Assembly: GCA_964017045.1 (NCBI GenBank) | Contig: OZ024796.1 | Span: 20,483,510 to 20,547,509, forward strand | Direction: 5' to 3' | Length of the DNA: 64,000 bases | Source of the DNA: Omphiscola glabra | Taxonomy: Eukaryota; Mollusca; Gastropoda; Lymnaeidae | Shown: in pieces, positions 1-11,823 of the stretch | Numbering within the stretch: the first letter of the stretch is position 1 | Layout of the letters: each line of letters begins with the position of its first letter | The notes under the pieces: model-generated | The model's database searches: none | What the model was told of the DNA's origin: nothing | What the model saw: only the letters and a program-made list of their open reading frames with translations | Translations under genes and position numbers: made by a program

Positions 1-48
1 CGCAAGTAAGGGGGTTTCAATCAAGTGGATGATTTATTTTTAAATTCT

Positions 49-82
49 GTGTGTGTGTGTGTGTGTGTGTTGGGGGGGGGGG
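49..82. repeat. (GT)n microsatellite followed by poly-G
   Basis: About eleven GT dinucleotides run straight into a short T and then a G-tract. The rest of 1-410 is AT-rich unique sequence in which I see no gene. Confidence 0.95.
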
Positions 83-410
83 TGAGTAATACGATACATT
101 CATTTTTCCCAATGCAGCACAAGATAAGCCTCAGAATAAATTTGATCAATAATTAACCATCTTCGATACATTTATATTGAGCTCATACATTTTTGCTTGG
201 ATGACAATACCTTTCAATCAAATGACATTACAGTTGTAAAATAAAAGACGCTATATACTCATTTTACATATGAACATATGTTTACAACTTAAGAAAATCA
301 ATGACGTTAACAAAAACGTATATGCATTTACATAATTATAACCATGAATAACAAAACCCATTCATTTTACACAAGTAAAAATATAATTTTAAACATACAT
401 TTAATTAAAC

Positions 411-1293
411 AAATAGACAGAAAGACAGACAGACAAAGAGACAGATAATGATAGATAGATATATAGATATGTAGATAAAAGATAGATAGATGGATGAATG
501 AATATATGGATGAATGAATGGATGGATGAATGAAAGGATGGATGGATGGATAGGTAGGTAGGTAGAAAGATATGTAGGTAGGTATGTAGATAGATAGGTA
601 CATTTCTAGGTAGGTAGATTGGTAGATAGATAGTTAGTTAGATAGGTTGATAGATAATAGATAGATAGGTAGGTATGTAGCTAGGTAGGTAGGTGGTAAC
701 GTAGGTAGAGAGGCAGGTGGGCAGGCAGGCAGGTAGGTATGTAGGCGGGTAGGCATGTAGGCAGGTAGATGTTAGATGGTAGATAGATAGACAGACAGAC
801 AAACAGAGAGACATACATTTCAGACAGACAGAGAGACATACATACAGGGAGACAGACTGAGAGACATACAGAGAGACAGACAGAGAGAACGACAGAGAGA
901 CAAGGAGACAGATAAAGAGACACAGAAATACAGACAGAGAGATAGACAGAAAGACAGAAAGAATGACAGAGAGAAAAACAAAGAGAAAGACAGAGAGACA
1001 GACAGACAGAGAGACAGACAGACAGAGAGACATACTGAGAGACATACTGAGAGACACACAGAGAACAAGTGAAACAGACAGAGAGACAGACAGAGAGACA
1101 GACAGAGAGACGGACAGAGCGAAAGAGAGACAGAGAGATAGACATAGAGACAGACAGAAAGACAGACAGAGACAGAGAGACAGACATAGAGACAGAAAGA
1201 CAGACAGATAGACAGACAGACAGAGAGACAGAAAGATAGACAGGCAGATAGAAAGACAGACAGACAGAGAGACAGACAGACAGGCAGACAGAT
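411..1293. repeat. GATA/GACA-type tetranucleotide array
   Basis: The left part (about 411-790) is built of GATA, GGAT and GGTA units; the right part (about 785-1293) of GACA and GAGA units. The change of unit along the tract suggests stepwise mutation and re-expansion. Long open frames on both strands (Cys/Leu/Ser/Val-rich on minus, Arg/Asp/Thr/Glu-rich on plus) come only from the 4-bp unit and are not genes. Confidence 0.95.
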
Positions 1294-1439
1294 CATCATT
1301 GAATAGTTGCGAAAAAGTTATCTTTATTCGGTAAACTATATCTATACATATATAACAAATAATGTATGTATGTATGTCGCGTAGGTGCTTCTTTACCATT
1401 AATCCAAAGAGATGAACATTGTGTGAATTGTTGCACACA

Positions 1440-1872
1440 CTCCCGCAAATGTTTATGAATTATTACACACATTTTACAATATTCCGTTTTGGGACCGGGG
1501 CCCTAAATTCTTTTCCCCTTCTTTTATGAGGTATGTATAATTTTCGTATACGTTCCTATACCATTCATCCGATTGCGATAAAACTATGGTAATTTGTTGT
1601 TCGCAGCAAAGGTTTCTGAATTAGCTTATCAATTTTGAAATATTTCTTTTAAGACCGGGGGCCCTAAATAATTTTTTTCTTATATGAGCTATACACATAT
1701 TATTTCAATCAGTGCTATTGCATGGGTGGATAGAAATCAATCAAATACTTACGGAAAAAAACAAAACATATTTTCTATTTAAAAATTACTTTAAAACTTA
1801 ATTAAAACACAAACACTTTTTTTTCATTGAGTGGCACTACAACGCATGCCGGGTTCTCACTAGTAACTTATA
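1440..1872 (-). repeat. Dispersed repeat, copy A (minus orientation)
   Basis: On the minus strand this begins with a CTAGTGAGAACCCGGCATGC-type motif near 1870 and continues with two degenerate units carrying a GGGCCC core and an ATATAAG stretch. The same motifs occur in plus orientation at 14690-16070. Two inverted dispersed copies indicate an interspersed element, class unknown. Confidence 0.7.
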
Positions 1873-2197
1873 TTAAATCTAAGCTGACAGTTATTTTAGG
1901 TCTGTCTCTATGGGTTTAGCCGTGTGGGTCCCCCATAAGAGAATTGAAATATGCGCGTTTACTACCACCATGCTCCCTCCCCTGTCATCCAGGCTAGAAG
2001 AATCCATGCAATGGATATAAAAAGAACTTAAGATATATCTAGGAAGTGATGGATAAACAAGAATTATGAGAGCTCTTTGACTTGAATGTGTTTTCTCGGA
2101 GAGCCACAATTCTGTGGATTCAATTGTAGTTCCATTGGTTATATCGGATCAAGTGTTTCCACGTCAACAGAAAATGAGTTCTGGGACTGCTGTATGG

Positions 2198-2312
2198 TCC
2201 TGTTGATGGAGATTGAGATCTGGAACAGCGGTATGTCCTGTTGATGGAGATTGAGATCTGGAACAGCTCTATGTCCTGTTGGTGGAGATTTTTTTTTTTT
2301 TTTTTTTTTTTT
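2198..2312. repeat. Short tandem repeat ending in poly-T
   Basis: Three imperfect copies of a roughly 40-bp unit with core GAGATCTGGAACAGC are followed by a T-tract of about 23 bases. The bases between 1872 and 2198 hold nothing I recognise. Confidence 0.8.
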
Positions 2313-2583
2313 CGTGAACGGGGGATTGTACAACTCCTGGTTATTTCAAAAGTAGGTTTTTTTGTGAGGGGGAGGGGGAGGGTAGAATTTTTTTATTCTT
2401 AGCTTGTTTGATGAGGAGGTCTTATTTTATTTGAGATGCTTTAAATTTAAATACATAATATCAGAGATGAAATTCCCATGGCCTTGAAGTTGTACATTAA
2501 ACGGGACTGTGACTCAAATTACAAATGTCAGTTGGCTTGAGTAAACGCAGACGGAAAAATCCAGTGAATGAGTTTTAATAGCC

Positions 2584-2835
2584 GCTCCACGTTACCAGAT
2601 CCACGATACCATCTCCACAATACCAACTCCACGATACCATCTCCACAATACCAACTCCACGATACCATCTCCACAATGCCAACTCCACGATACCATCTTC
2701 ACAATACCAACTCCACGATACCATCTCCATAATGCCAACTCCACGATACCATCTCCACAATACCAACTCCACGATACCATCTCCACAATGCCAACTCCAC
2801 GATACCAGCACCACGATACCAGCCCCACGATAACA
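2584..2835. repeat. 28-bp minisatellite (two 14-bp half units)
   Basis: Alternating half units CCACGATACCATCT and CCACAATACCAACT make about nine copies. The Trp/Gly/Val-rich minus-strand frames here are by-products. A few decayed units persist to about 2945. Confidence 0.93.
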
Positions 2836-3363
2836 GCTTAATGTTGACATAATCTCTTCAGCCACAATTCCATTTTCACAAAATTACCAACACGATACCA
2901 GCTCCCCATTCCAAGCTCAACGATACCAGATCCACGATACCACCCCTAAGACCCCCATGCTTGTGCATAAATTAATTTGATCTTGTTTTTAAAGCTGTGA
3001 CTCTTTGATTATGTCACACGTTTTCATTCGTCTTTGGCTTCGACATTTAAACTTCAAATGTTTTCAGACAAAAAAAAAACACACATTGTTCAGGACCGAG
3101 TCTCTTAACCTATGTGACATGGCTTGGATTTAGTCTCTGGTTAACCGTCTTTGCTTTTTTAGTTTTATGTCTAGCAGTTCCTGACAACTAAGCTCTTAGG
3201 TTTTGATGTGTTTGGTGAGTTATTATAGAAGTCAACAATGTCAACAAACGGCTTCATGTTTTCAACATTCAACATTTGCAAATATTCAAATCACAAATCA
3301 AAATGAGTGTCGTCGTCGTCCGCCCCCCCCCCCCCATTTGACCATCATTCCCGTCTGTTGCAG

Positions 3364-5257
3364 GTGACTGTCCAGATGGCCATGTTAACGGAGATTCATG
3401 GGAACTTCCTGGATGTCAAGGTTGTGATTGTGGTGACGGATGGTATGGTTGTTACGGGTAAGTTTGCTGTGGGATTTTTTAAATATTTTTTTTGGTTGGG
3501 GAGGGCGGGTGGTACACTATGAAAAGTGCGACCAAGAGCGATCAAAAAGGTACGCCACTGGAGATACCTATTGGTCATTGTATAAAACTGTCATAGGTCC
3601 TGGTATCAAACTACCTTAGGTCCTGAAATCAAACTGCCTTAGGTCATTCTATAAAACTGCCATAGGTCCTGGTATAAAACTGCCTTAGGTCCTGGAATCA
3701 AACTGCCTTAGGTCCTTGTATAAAACTGCCTTAGGTCCTGGTATAAAACTGTAATAGGTCCTGGTATCAAACTGCGATAGGTCCTGGTATAAAACTGCCA
3801 TAGGTTCTGGTATCAAACTGCCGTAGGTCCTTGTATAAAACTGCCATATGTCCTGTATAAAACTGCCATAGGTCCTGGTATCAAACTGCCATAGGTCCTG
3901 GTATCAAACTGCCTTAGGTCCTTGTATAAAACTGCCATAGGTCCTGGTATAAAACTGCCGTAGGTCCTGGTATCAAATGCCTTAGGTCCTGGAATCAAAC
4001 TGCCTTAGGTCCTTGTATAAAACTGCTATAGGTCCTTGTATAAAACTGCCATAGATCCTGGTATAAAACTGCCATAGGTCCTGGTATCAAACTGCCGTAG
4101 GTCCTGGTATCAAACTGCCATAAGTCCTGATATCAAACTGCCTTAGGTCCTGGTATCAAACTGCCTTAGGTCCTAGTATCAAACTGTCATTGGTCCTGGT
4201 ATCAAACTGCCATAGGTCCTGGAATCAAACTGCCTTAGGTCCTTGTATAAAACTGCCATAGGTCCTTGTATAAAACTGCCATAGATCCTGGTATAAAACT
4301 GCCATAGGTCCTGGTATCAAACTGCCGTAGGTCCTGGTATCAAACTGCCTTAAGTCCTGATATCAAACTGCCTTAGGTCCTGGTATCAAACTGCCTTAGG
4401 TCCTAGTATCAAACTGTCATTGGTCCTGGTATCAAACTGCCATAGGTCCAGGTATCAAATTGCCATAGGTCCTGGTATCAAACTGCCATAGGTCCTGGTA
4501 TCAAATTTCCATAGGTCCTGCTATCAAACTGCCATTGGTCCTGGTATCAAATTGCGATAGATCTTGGTATCAAACTGACTCCTATCTATAACTTTATCTT
4601 TAACTTTATCTATGTCTTTATCTATAACTTTCTCTATGACTTTATCTATAAATTTAAATATATTTTACCTAAAACATTATAACTATATATGTAACTTTAT
4701 CTAAAACTCTAAGACAGTGGTTCTCAACCTTTCTAATGCCGCGACCCTTTAATATTTTTCCTCATGTTATGGCGACGGCCAAACACAAAAATATTGTCAT
4801 GGCTACTTCATAACTGTAGAGTATATGTGTTTTCCGATAATCCTAGGCGATCCCTGTGAAAGGGTCGTTCGAGCCCAAATGGGGTTTTGACCCACAGGTT
4901 GAGAACCGCTGCTCTAAGATATAAAATTGCCTAGTCTTAACAGCAATTCAACTGAAAAAATTGCTATGGACTTTTGCTCTAGACAACGACAAACGTCTGC
5001 TAAAATACAATATTCAATCTTACAGATGTGGTGTAATGGCTTTCCATTACGACACGAATACATGCTATATCCAGGACAATTTAGACAAAAGCTACCCCCA
5101 GTGCTGTAGCAAAGATTTAATTTGTAGAGGTGATGAGGGTTTCGACGAGTCTAAACTACAACCAGATCCAGAGCAGGCCGAAGAACTGCCAGCAGAACCC
5201 GAGGATATCGATGCCACTGACGACCCTGTGCTCGTCGTGGACGAGTCTGTTGAGTGA
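3364..5257 (+). CDS. SVWC-like secreted Cys-rich protein, paralog 1 (5' partial)
   Basis: Two exons are visible: 3364-3457 (94 bp) and 5026-5257, joined across a GT-AG intron (donor GTAAGT, acceptor TTACAG). They encode 108 residues after the phase-1 base shared with the missing signal exon. The domain starts CPDGH, has GDSW, then GC.GC.C, CYGCG, SYPQCC and CRG: ten cysteines, as in the other three copies. The conserved GFDESKLQPDP segment follows, then an acidic tail ending DESVE. An ATTAAA poly(A) signal lies at 5377-5382. ATGs upstream of 5026 in the same open frame lie before the splice acceptor and were rejected as starts. No signal exon was found in 1-3363; with intron 1 of 2.6-4.4 kb in the paralogs it probably lies off the left edge. 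Family: single-domain VWC, known in arthropods as small secreted immune or stress-responsive proteins; the function here is unproven. Confidence 0.85.
3580..4575. repeat. 23-bp minisatellite in intron 2 of paralog 1
   Basis: About 43 copies of a 23-bp unit with core AGGTCCTGGTATCAAACTGC. A block around 4011-4200 recurs at about 4245-4440 with the same variants, so there is higher-order structure. It occupies most of the intron between the two visible exons. Confidence 0.95.
4707..4919 (+). mobile_element. SPIN/URR1-like non-autonomous hAT element, copy 1
   Basis: The element body is 4715-4911 (197 bp). It starts CAGTGGTTCTCAACCT and ends GTTGAGAACCGCTG, giving inverted termini, and is flanked by a perfect 8-bp target duplication CTCTAAGA (4707-4714 and 4912-4919), the hAT hallmark. 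The interior (GCCGCGACCC, CTTCATAACTGTA, GGGTCGTTCGA) matches the widespread SPIN/URR1-type hAT miniature family known from vertebrates and snails. It sits in intron 2 of paralog 1, about 110 bp before the last exon. Confidence 0.88.
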
Positions 5258-5604
5258 CGTGTACTTTCCGAGGAAGTCCCGGCAACTCCCGAGGTTGCAG
5301 AATAAGAGCGTCGTTTGGACCTAAATTGGATTTTCGGTGCCTATGAAAATGAGATCAATATTTATTTGGATGTGAAATTAAAATTTTAAAAATTTGGATT
5401 CCTGGTTTCTTATTTGTTCATTAAAAGAAATGTGGACAGATATTTAACAAAACAATTTCTACGGGTATTTTACAAACATATTTTTTTTTGCATACTTTGT
5501 GGACTTAGGATCGGTTCACACGATCACATTTCTCGTCAAATTGTTGTATGAACGTAACATTTTGTGCGTGGTTTCTTTTTTGGGGAATTTGATCAAATTG
5601 TAAT

Positions 5605-5637
5605 TTGCATCCGGCCCGCGGGTTTGAAGACCCCTGC
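5605..5637 (+). mobile_element. Terminal fragment of a second hAT-like element
   Basis: The stretch CCGGCCCGCGGGTTTGAAGA followed by CCCCTGCT is a typical hAT-type terminus. I could not place the other end; it may begin near 5500. Low confidence on extent. Confidence 0.4.
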
Positions 5638-5840
5638 TATACATTATAAATTATAGACATTTCCATACATAATTGAAATTGATATACACTATAGTCATTG
5701 CTAAACATTATTGATATTGCCATACATTATAGACTTTGCCATTCATTATAGACAATGCCATACATTATAAACATGCCATATGTTATGGACATTGCCATAC
5801 GTTATAGACTACCATTCGTAATAGACATTGCCCTACGTTA
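5638..5840. repeat. Degenerate AT-rich minisatellite
   Basis: About nine imperfect copies of a 19-27 bp unit with core ACATTATAGACATTGCCAT. Copies are diverged, so this looks older than most arrays in the window. Confidence 0.75.
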
Positions 5841-7025
5841 TATACAATTCTATCCATTGTCAAAGGAAAATGGGATCCCATTACATTAGGTCACATGAGA
5901 ATATCAGTTTTCTTTCTGTTCTTTTGATCAAGCTGACATGCTGGAGATCAATGATGGAGATCGAATATTTTGTGTTTGATCCGTTTCTGTCAAATTTTAC
6001 ATCATTTCTTTTTATATTATCAATACAATGTATGATTAGTAATATAAAGGTTTATGGGTTAATATTACATTATTTCTATTTATGGTATCAATACTAGGAA
6101 GAATCTGTATTATAACGTTTTTTGGGGTTAACATCTATTTAATGTGAAGTTATGAAATTTTCTGAAGAAGTTAATACATTCTGAAAAATTGTCATCGCTC
6201 TTCAGTAAAACAGTTACACTGTTAAATTTATACAAGTTCTTAAGTAGGTAATAAATAAATTTATAGACTAAATCTTCTTACGATTTAAACTATGAAAAAA
6301 AACCTTTTATTTTAGAGTACCTCACAAATATTGTACATTTATTTTGATGAAGGAATGAACAGTTGCAATGATTAAATAAAGTAGATCGATGTTTCATTAC
6401 GCACATCTGATACACGGTTAATATTTGTGAATGCCATGCCGAAATAAAGACACACTTAATTATGTTTGCATCGTCTCAGCTGGCTCTCCGGGACGTAAAT
6501 TTAGTCATGTTGCATCCTGCAGGTAGTTGATATGATGAGATTTCTACCCAGGCTTCAGTTGTTGTTTTTTTTTAAATGGCGGTAGGCTTTACGTGGAGGA
6601 TAGCACTAGTTCTTTCTAACATTTCAATATGAATCTTTGAGAGCTAACTAAAAAAAAGGCCAGAGTTTTAATAGCCGAATGGCTCATTCATGATTTTAAA
6701 ATCAAATAATTTATACAATGGAACATTATGGAACTAAAACAAAGCATGTGTATGATTTAACATCATGTATCGTGTTACCTCTTAAATGTAGATACTCTTT
6801 CTCTGCAGTATCAGAGAAATTTACTGTATGCTATGCTACTTGCATTGTGCTACAGAATCTGAACAGTTTGCTTCCAACACTTTGGGCTCAGATTTTGGGC
6901 CGATACGTGCTTTTAAGAATAACTAAAATTGTATAATTACAAATATGCATGCATATATGTACGCCCAAGCACAGTTTGGTTGTTTTAGGCGAGTTTGGTA
7001 GCCAGCACAAACAATACTTATTAGA
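5841..7025. other. AT-rich intergenic sequence, no feature seen
   Basis: Unique AT-rich sequence. Open frames at 5828-6097 and 6718-6936 have no recognisable domain, signal peptide or splice structure and I do not call them genes. Confidence 0.6.
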
Positions 7026-8095
7026 ATGCAGCTGGGTACCACCCAGGCACGATTCCGGAAATGGCGCTGGCAGTTTCGGAAAGCGAATTGGCATAAATAC
7101 GAAACTGAGACCGAAGTCACGCTGGCTGCGGTCCAAGCCCAAACACCGAATGACCTAAATATGGATTATGTCTTCGTGGTCAAGAAGTGGCCAGGAGAGT
7201 CATACCGAGTAAAAACGGAAGACCAACCTTCAGACCGTACTGGTCAAAACTTCGTTTGGCGTTGGTGGAATGAGGACAAAAGCGCGAAGGAAGGCCACCA
7301 TAAATGAAACCCCAAGCAACTCGAGTGGCGTATAACCGATTGTCGGCCCAGGCCCAATTTCACGAAGATATCGCCAAAGCAAAAAGGTCCAAGTGGGTTA
7401 GTCTAGTGCGTGAGAAAAACTAAATCTTCTCGGTTGGAAGGTAGGTGTGGCGATTACCTGAGAATCTCTCTGTCATGTGTAAGTCCAGAATTTACACACA
7501 ATAGTAACACCAGATGGCACAGATGCTAGCTTTGTCAAGCGCGCAAGAACGCTAAATAAATATCCCGTCCATCTTTGTGTTTACCGACTCACAGCTTGCA
7601 TTAGAGGGCGTGGGAAGGGGATCAATCGTCACAAAATTGGTTAAAGCCTTCTAGATCTAATAATACGAAATTAGGTCACATGGAGATAAAGTGGTCTTCA
7701 ATAAATCCCTGGACACATCGGGATTACCCCAAAATGAAAGAGCTGACTCTTTAGCGATGCAAAGGTCTATCCAGCCCCAACCGAATCGATCGATGACCCA
7801 ACTTGGGGTCAAAGGGTGGTTAAAAGACCTCTTCCGAGAGGAATGTATTTAAAAAATTGTGAAAAAGTGTATACGGTCCCTAAACTTTACCGGAACATGC
7901 CACACCCAAACAGGAAGCGGTAAAAATAAAAACTCAAACACCAGATGAGAACACAACACGGTCCTACTCGACGCTACTAGAACAGATTACATCCTCTTTG
8001 GGACGCGAACTGCCGACATCGCGGACCGGTGCCGAAGACGGAAGCGCATTTGCTAATTTCGTGAGTGCCCGATACTACTGAACGGAGGGGTCGGG
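7026..8095 (+). mobile_element. Broken non-LTR retrotransposon (endonuclease linker plus RNase H)
   Basis: An open frame from 7026 carries FRKANWHKYETE, the end of a LINE apurinic endonuclease, and WWNED further on. A second frame at 7303-7425 reads NRLSAQAQFHEDIAKAKRSK, the usual linker before reverse transcriptase. The reverse transcriptase itself is missing. From 7571 an RNase H reads FTDSQLALEG, then PGHIGIT, a frameshift, and NERADSLAM. The copy is internally deleted, frameshifted and dead. The order endonuclease - (RT) - RNase H fits Jockey/I-type LINEs. Confidence 0.75.
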
Positions 8096-8408
8096 AACAT
8101 CCCAGACATTTACACAGAAAACCTGATCTACGACGATGCCGTGTGGATGGTACTCGTTAATCTTGGATTGCAACTCATTCAAGTGAATTAAAACTTTGAT
8201 TTCAAACCCGGAGATGGACACCCGTAGGTGGTATATCATAGACACAATGAAAATTCCGGAAACTCCTGTGACGTTACTGGTGCAATACTCTATCATCCAC
8301 ACATGATTCTCCCTTGGTTTATCGTGGTGTATGGAGAGACGCAATTTGCTGTGTAAGGACTCAGCGTATCCTCCGAAAGAAAAAATCCTAGGCCTTGTGA
8401 TTTTGTCC
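8096..8408. other. Spacer after the LINE remnant
   Basis: Unique sequence. A minus-strand open frame of 89 codons (8075-8344) has no recognisable features. It may be the rest of the LINE insertion. Confidence 0.4.
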
Positions 8409-8715
8409 TGTGACGTCTACACCATCGTCACATTGTGACGTCTACACCATCGTCACATTGTGACGTCTACACCATCGTCACATTGTGACGTCTACACCAT
8501 CGTCACATTGTGACGTCTACACCATCGTCACATTGTGACGTCTACACCATCGTCACATTGTGACGTCTACACCATCGTCACATTGTGACGTCTACACCAT
8601 CGTCACATTGTGACGTCTACACCATCGTCACATTGTGACGTCTACACCATCGTCACATTGTGACGTCTACACCATCGTCACATTGTGACGTCTACACCAT
8701 CGTCACATTGTGACG
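8409..8715. repeat. Perfect 25-bp tandem array with hairpin core
   Basis: About 12.3 copies of a 25-bp unit, apparently without a single mismatch, containing the inverted repeat GTCACATTGTGAC. There is no unique spacer between units, so it is not CRISPR-like. Perfect identity implies very recent expansion or an assembly artefact. Confidence 0.97.
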
Positions 8716-9024
8716 GACGGATGCCAAAAAATAGTAAATTAATACTTTCCAGGACATGAAACTCAAAACTTAATTCAGTGTAAAAAAACTGACAACCATG
8801 AATAATTTAAATGTATTTGCTCTTGTGATTTCATTCCATCCATAAATCACCCACTAATCTCCTGTTTTCATTTGATACATTTTCTAGGTCCATTATATTT
8901 AACATATGGAACGAGTGACATAAAGATTTGACTTTTTCTACAATGAAACTGTCTACTGACTTTTCAGGCATCTTAGCTCTTTTTTTCTTCTTCTAAGCCT
9001 CAACTTGAACTTCAAATGATTAAT

Positions 9025-9635
9025 GTCTCGTGACCGAAGTCCATCTTATTTATGAAGATCCGTGAGCACAAGTGACCGAAGTTCATCTTATTTATGAAGA
9101 TCGGTGAGCACAAGTGACCGAAGTCCATCTTATTTATAAAGATCGGTGACCACAAGTGACCGAAGTCCATCTTATTTATAAAGATCGGTGAGCACAAGTG
9201 ACCGAAGTCCATCTTAGTTATGAAGGTCGGTGAGCACAAGTGACCGAAGTCCATCTTATTTATGAAGGTCGGTGAGCACAAGTGACCGAAGTCCATCTTA
9301 TTTATGAAGATCGGTGAGCACAAGTGACTGAAGTCCATCTTATTTATGAAGATCGGTGAGCACAAGTGACCGAAGTCCATCTTAATTATGAAGATCGGTG
9401 AGCACAAGTGACCGAAGTCCATCTTATTTATGAAGGTCGGTGAGCACAAGTGACCGAAGTCCATCTTATTTATGAAGGTCGGTGAGCACAAGTGACCGAA
9501 GTCCATCTTATTTATGAAGATCGGTGAGCACAAGTGACTGAAGTCCATCTTATTTATGAAGATCGGTGAGCACAAGTGACCGAAGTCCTTCTTATTTATG
9601 AAGATCGGTGAGCACAAGTGACTGAAGTCTGTTCT
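9025..9635. repeat. 42-bp minisatellite
   Basis: About 14 copies of a 42-bp unit (core GATCGGTGAGCACAAGTGAC). Because 42 is divisible by three, the minus strand stays open for 225 codons as a 14-residue repeat. No signal peptide or domain; treated as a non-coding array. Confidence 0.94.
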
Positions 9636-9744
9636 GACAGAGATGTGTTGTCGGATGAAAACAAATGACACGTTAAAACACGACATCAATCAAGAATGCC
9701 ACTTGCCACTTTCAACTTAAAGGCTAACTTCTGTCACATTAGTT

Positions 9745-11823
9745 AATATTATTATTATCTCTTAAAAATAACATTAAAATTTCCAAATTAAAAATCAAAA
9801 CGTAAACATTCATGTTTTAAATATAACCCCGTCCCCACAGCCCCCTCCACTTGCCCCGCTCCCCACGCCCCCCTCTCTTAATTTCAGAAATTCAAGCCAC
9901 CCCTGACATTTTGTAGCTTATAATTATTATGGAAAACGTTAACATTAGATTTGACGGGAAATTGTTTTTAAAACTTTCTAGTAGCGTCGCTTTTGCAAAA
10001 TAATTTATTATTACTATTAGCGCCTCCGGTTAGCAACAAGATGGCCGACACCCACCTTTGAGAGATGATTGAAATTGTACAATAACACGAACTTAATGAA
10101 TAAATAGCAATAGAGATTTTAAAAATAATGTAGAAAGATATGGTAAAATTGCGGGAGTAAACCGAAACTGTCATACCAAAGTTATTTCGTCAACTTCCGT
10201 GACGCAGGTAGTGTGAAATTGTATTGACAGCTGTCATTCGCTTGGATCCACTGGCTCCGTCTAAAATGAGGATCGTTTGCAATGGGAAACAGCTGGCCTA
10301 AATAAAACACTGCGCAAGCTTAGCAGCTTTGCCGGTAACGATACCTTACGAGTGGCAGAGATTATTTACATAGCAAATAAAATAAAACGAAGCCCTTGCA
10401 AAAAAAAAAAGAGAATTAAGGAAGACTAGGGTAAACAAGAAGTAAAGGTTCTCAAGCAAGAATTACAACAGGGGAGTGTCATTCCAGGAAATGTGATAAC
10501 TGCAGCCGAGACTTCCTTTCCAGGATCAGATGAGACTTCCATTCCAGGATCGGGTGAGACTGATATTCGAGGATCAGCCAAGATTTCCATTCTAGGATCA
10601 TGTGTGACTGACATTTTAGGATCAGGTGAGAATGAACATTCGATGATCAAGTGAGAATGAACATTCCAGGATCAGATGAGACTGACATTTTATGATCAGC
10701 GGAGATTTCCATTCCAGGATAAGGTGAGGCTGACATTTTTTAGGATCAGTTGAGACTGACATTTTAGGATCAGGTGAGGCTGACATTCCAGGATCAGGTG
10801 TGACTGACATTCCAGGATCATGTGAGAATGGCATTCCATGATCAGATGAGACTTCTGTTCCAGGATCAGGTGTGAGTGACATTCTAGGATCAGGTGAGAC
10901 TGATATTCCAGGATTAAACGCATGAGTCATTTGATGAAATGTCTATAAGCTACTTTCACGAATACTGAACGATCCATGTATTATTATGATAGGGTATTAA
11001 GTGCTAAATCTTACACATTATTTTAAACTTTAAAAATTAATTGTGTCAGTCACAGCCTCATTGTATATTTCGGGATATCATTAAATAGCAAAAAAAAAAA
11101 CTGATACGAACAAATCGTCATATATTTCTGATCAAGATTCATCCGGCAACGTATAAACACAACCATCCCTACCACCTGCCAGCGTATCGACACTATCATC
11201 TGGCAGCGTATCAACACTGTCATCTCTATCATCAGGGCCGAATTCAGGCTTTGAGGTCCATAAGCACTTAAATTTGAACTAAACTGCGAAACGGGAATAC
11301 ATTTATATCTAACCCAAGAAAAACAAAAGAAAATGTTACGCACCAAACGAATTTCAGAAATTTCTTTTAAAAAGAATATCATCTAGATAATTATCAGGAA
11401 TTTTATTTCGTTAAATCAGAGTCATCATATTTCTTTCATCTTCCCCTTCAAAAGACAGGAAAAACTGATTATTCGGGGGTTTGGGTTTGGGATTGGCTAA
11501 ACATTTGAAAGAATGTGTTGTTCAGTTTCAGATTGATAGTTTAACGGGAAGTGGGTCAACGAGCCACGAACAAATGCGACGCTAATAGAAAGTTTTAAAA
11601 ACAATTTCCCGTCAAATCTAATGTTAACGTTTTGCATAATAATTATGGGCTACAAAGTGTCAGGGGTGGCTTGAATTTCTGAAATTAAGAGAGGGGGGCG
11701 AGGGGAGCGGGGCAAGTGGATGGGGCTGTGGGGACGGGGTTATATGTAAAACATGCATTTTTACGTTTTGATTTTTAATTTGGAAATTTTAATGTTATTT
11801 TTAAGAGATAATAATAATAATAA
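9745..11823. mobile_element. Long inverted-repeat (foldback-like) element
   Basis: The left arm, about 9745-9995, is matched in reverse complement by the right arm, about 11567-11823. Shared landmarks are AACATTAGATTTGACGGGAA, the C-rich or G-rich block (CCCCGTCCCCACAGCC on the left) and TTTGATTTTTAATTTGG on the right. By eye the arms are roughly 90% identical. The about 1.57 kb loop holds a 24-bp minisatellite and no transposase that I can recognise. No target-site duplication was identified. Confidence 0.75.
10496..10922. repeat. 24-bp minisatellite inside the inverted-repeat element
   Basis: About 17 copies of a 24-bp unit with core AGGATCAGGTGAGACTGACA. The Ser/Pro/Asp-rich open frames on the minus strand follow from the unit length and are not called genes. 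Confidence 0.92.

Noticed and set aside
638..1438. 266-codon Cys/Leu/Ser-rich minus-strand frame
   Set aside because: By-product of the GATA/GACA tetranucleotide array; several overlapping frames give equivalent peptides.
2400..3363. Search for the missing signal exon of paralog 1
   Set aside because: No ATG followed by a hydrophobic stretch and a phase-1 GT donor was found here or further left; the exon is probably outside the window.
4961..5025. ATGs upstream of exon 3 in paralog 1 as translation start (same idea at 35096, 54874; 43065 is internal)
   Set aside because: A consensus acceptor follows, and all four genes show the domain's first half in a separate 94-bp exon, so these ATGs are intronic or internal.
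8409..8715. Possible CRISPR array
   Set aside because: Units are contiguous without unique spacers and the genome is eukaryotic.
9012..9689. 225-codon minus frame with a 14-residue repeat
   Set aside because: A 42-bp array with length divisible by three; no start context, signal peptide or recognisable domain.
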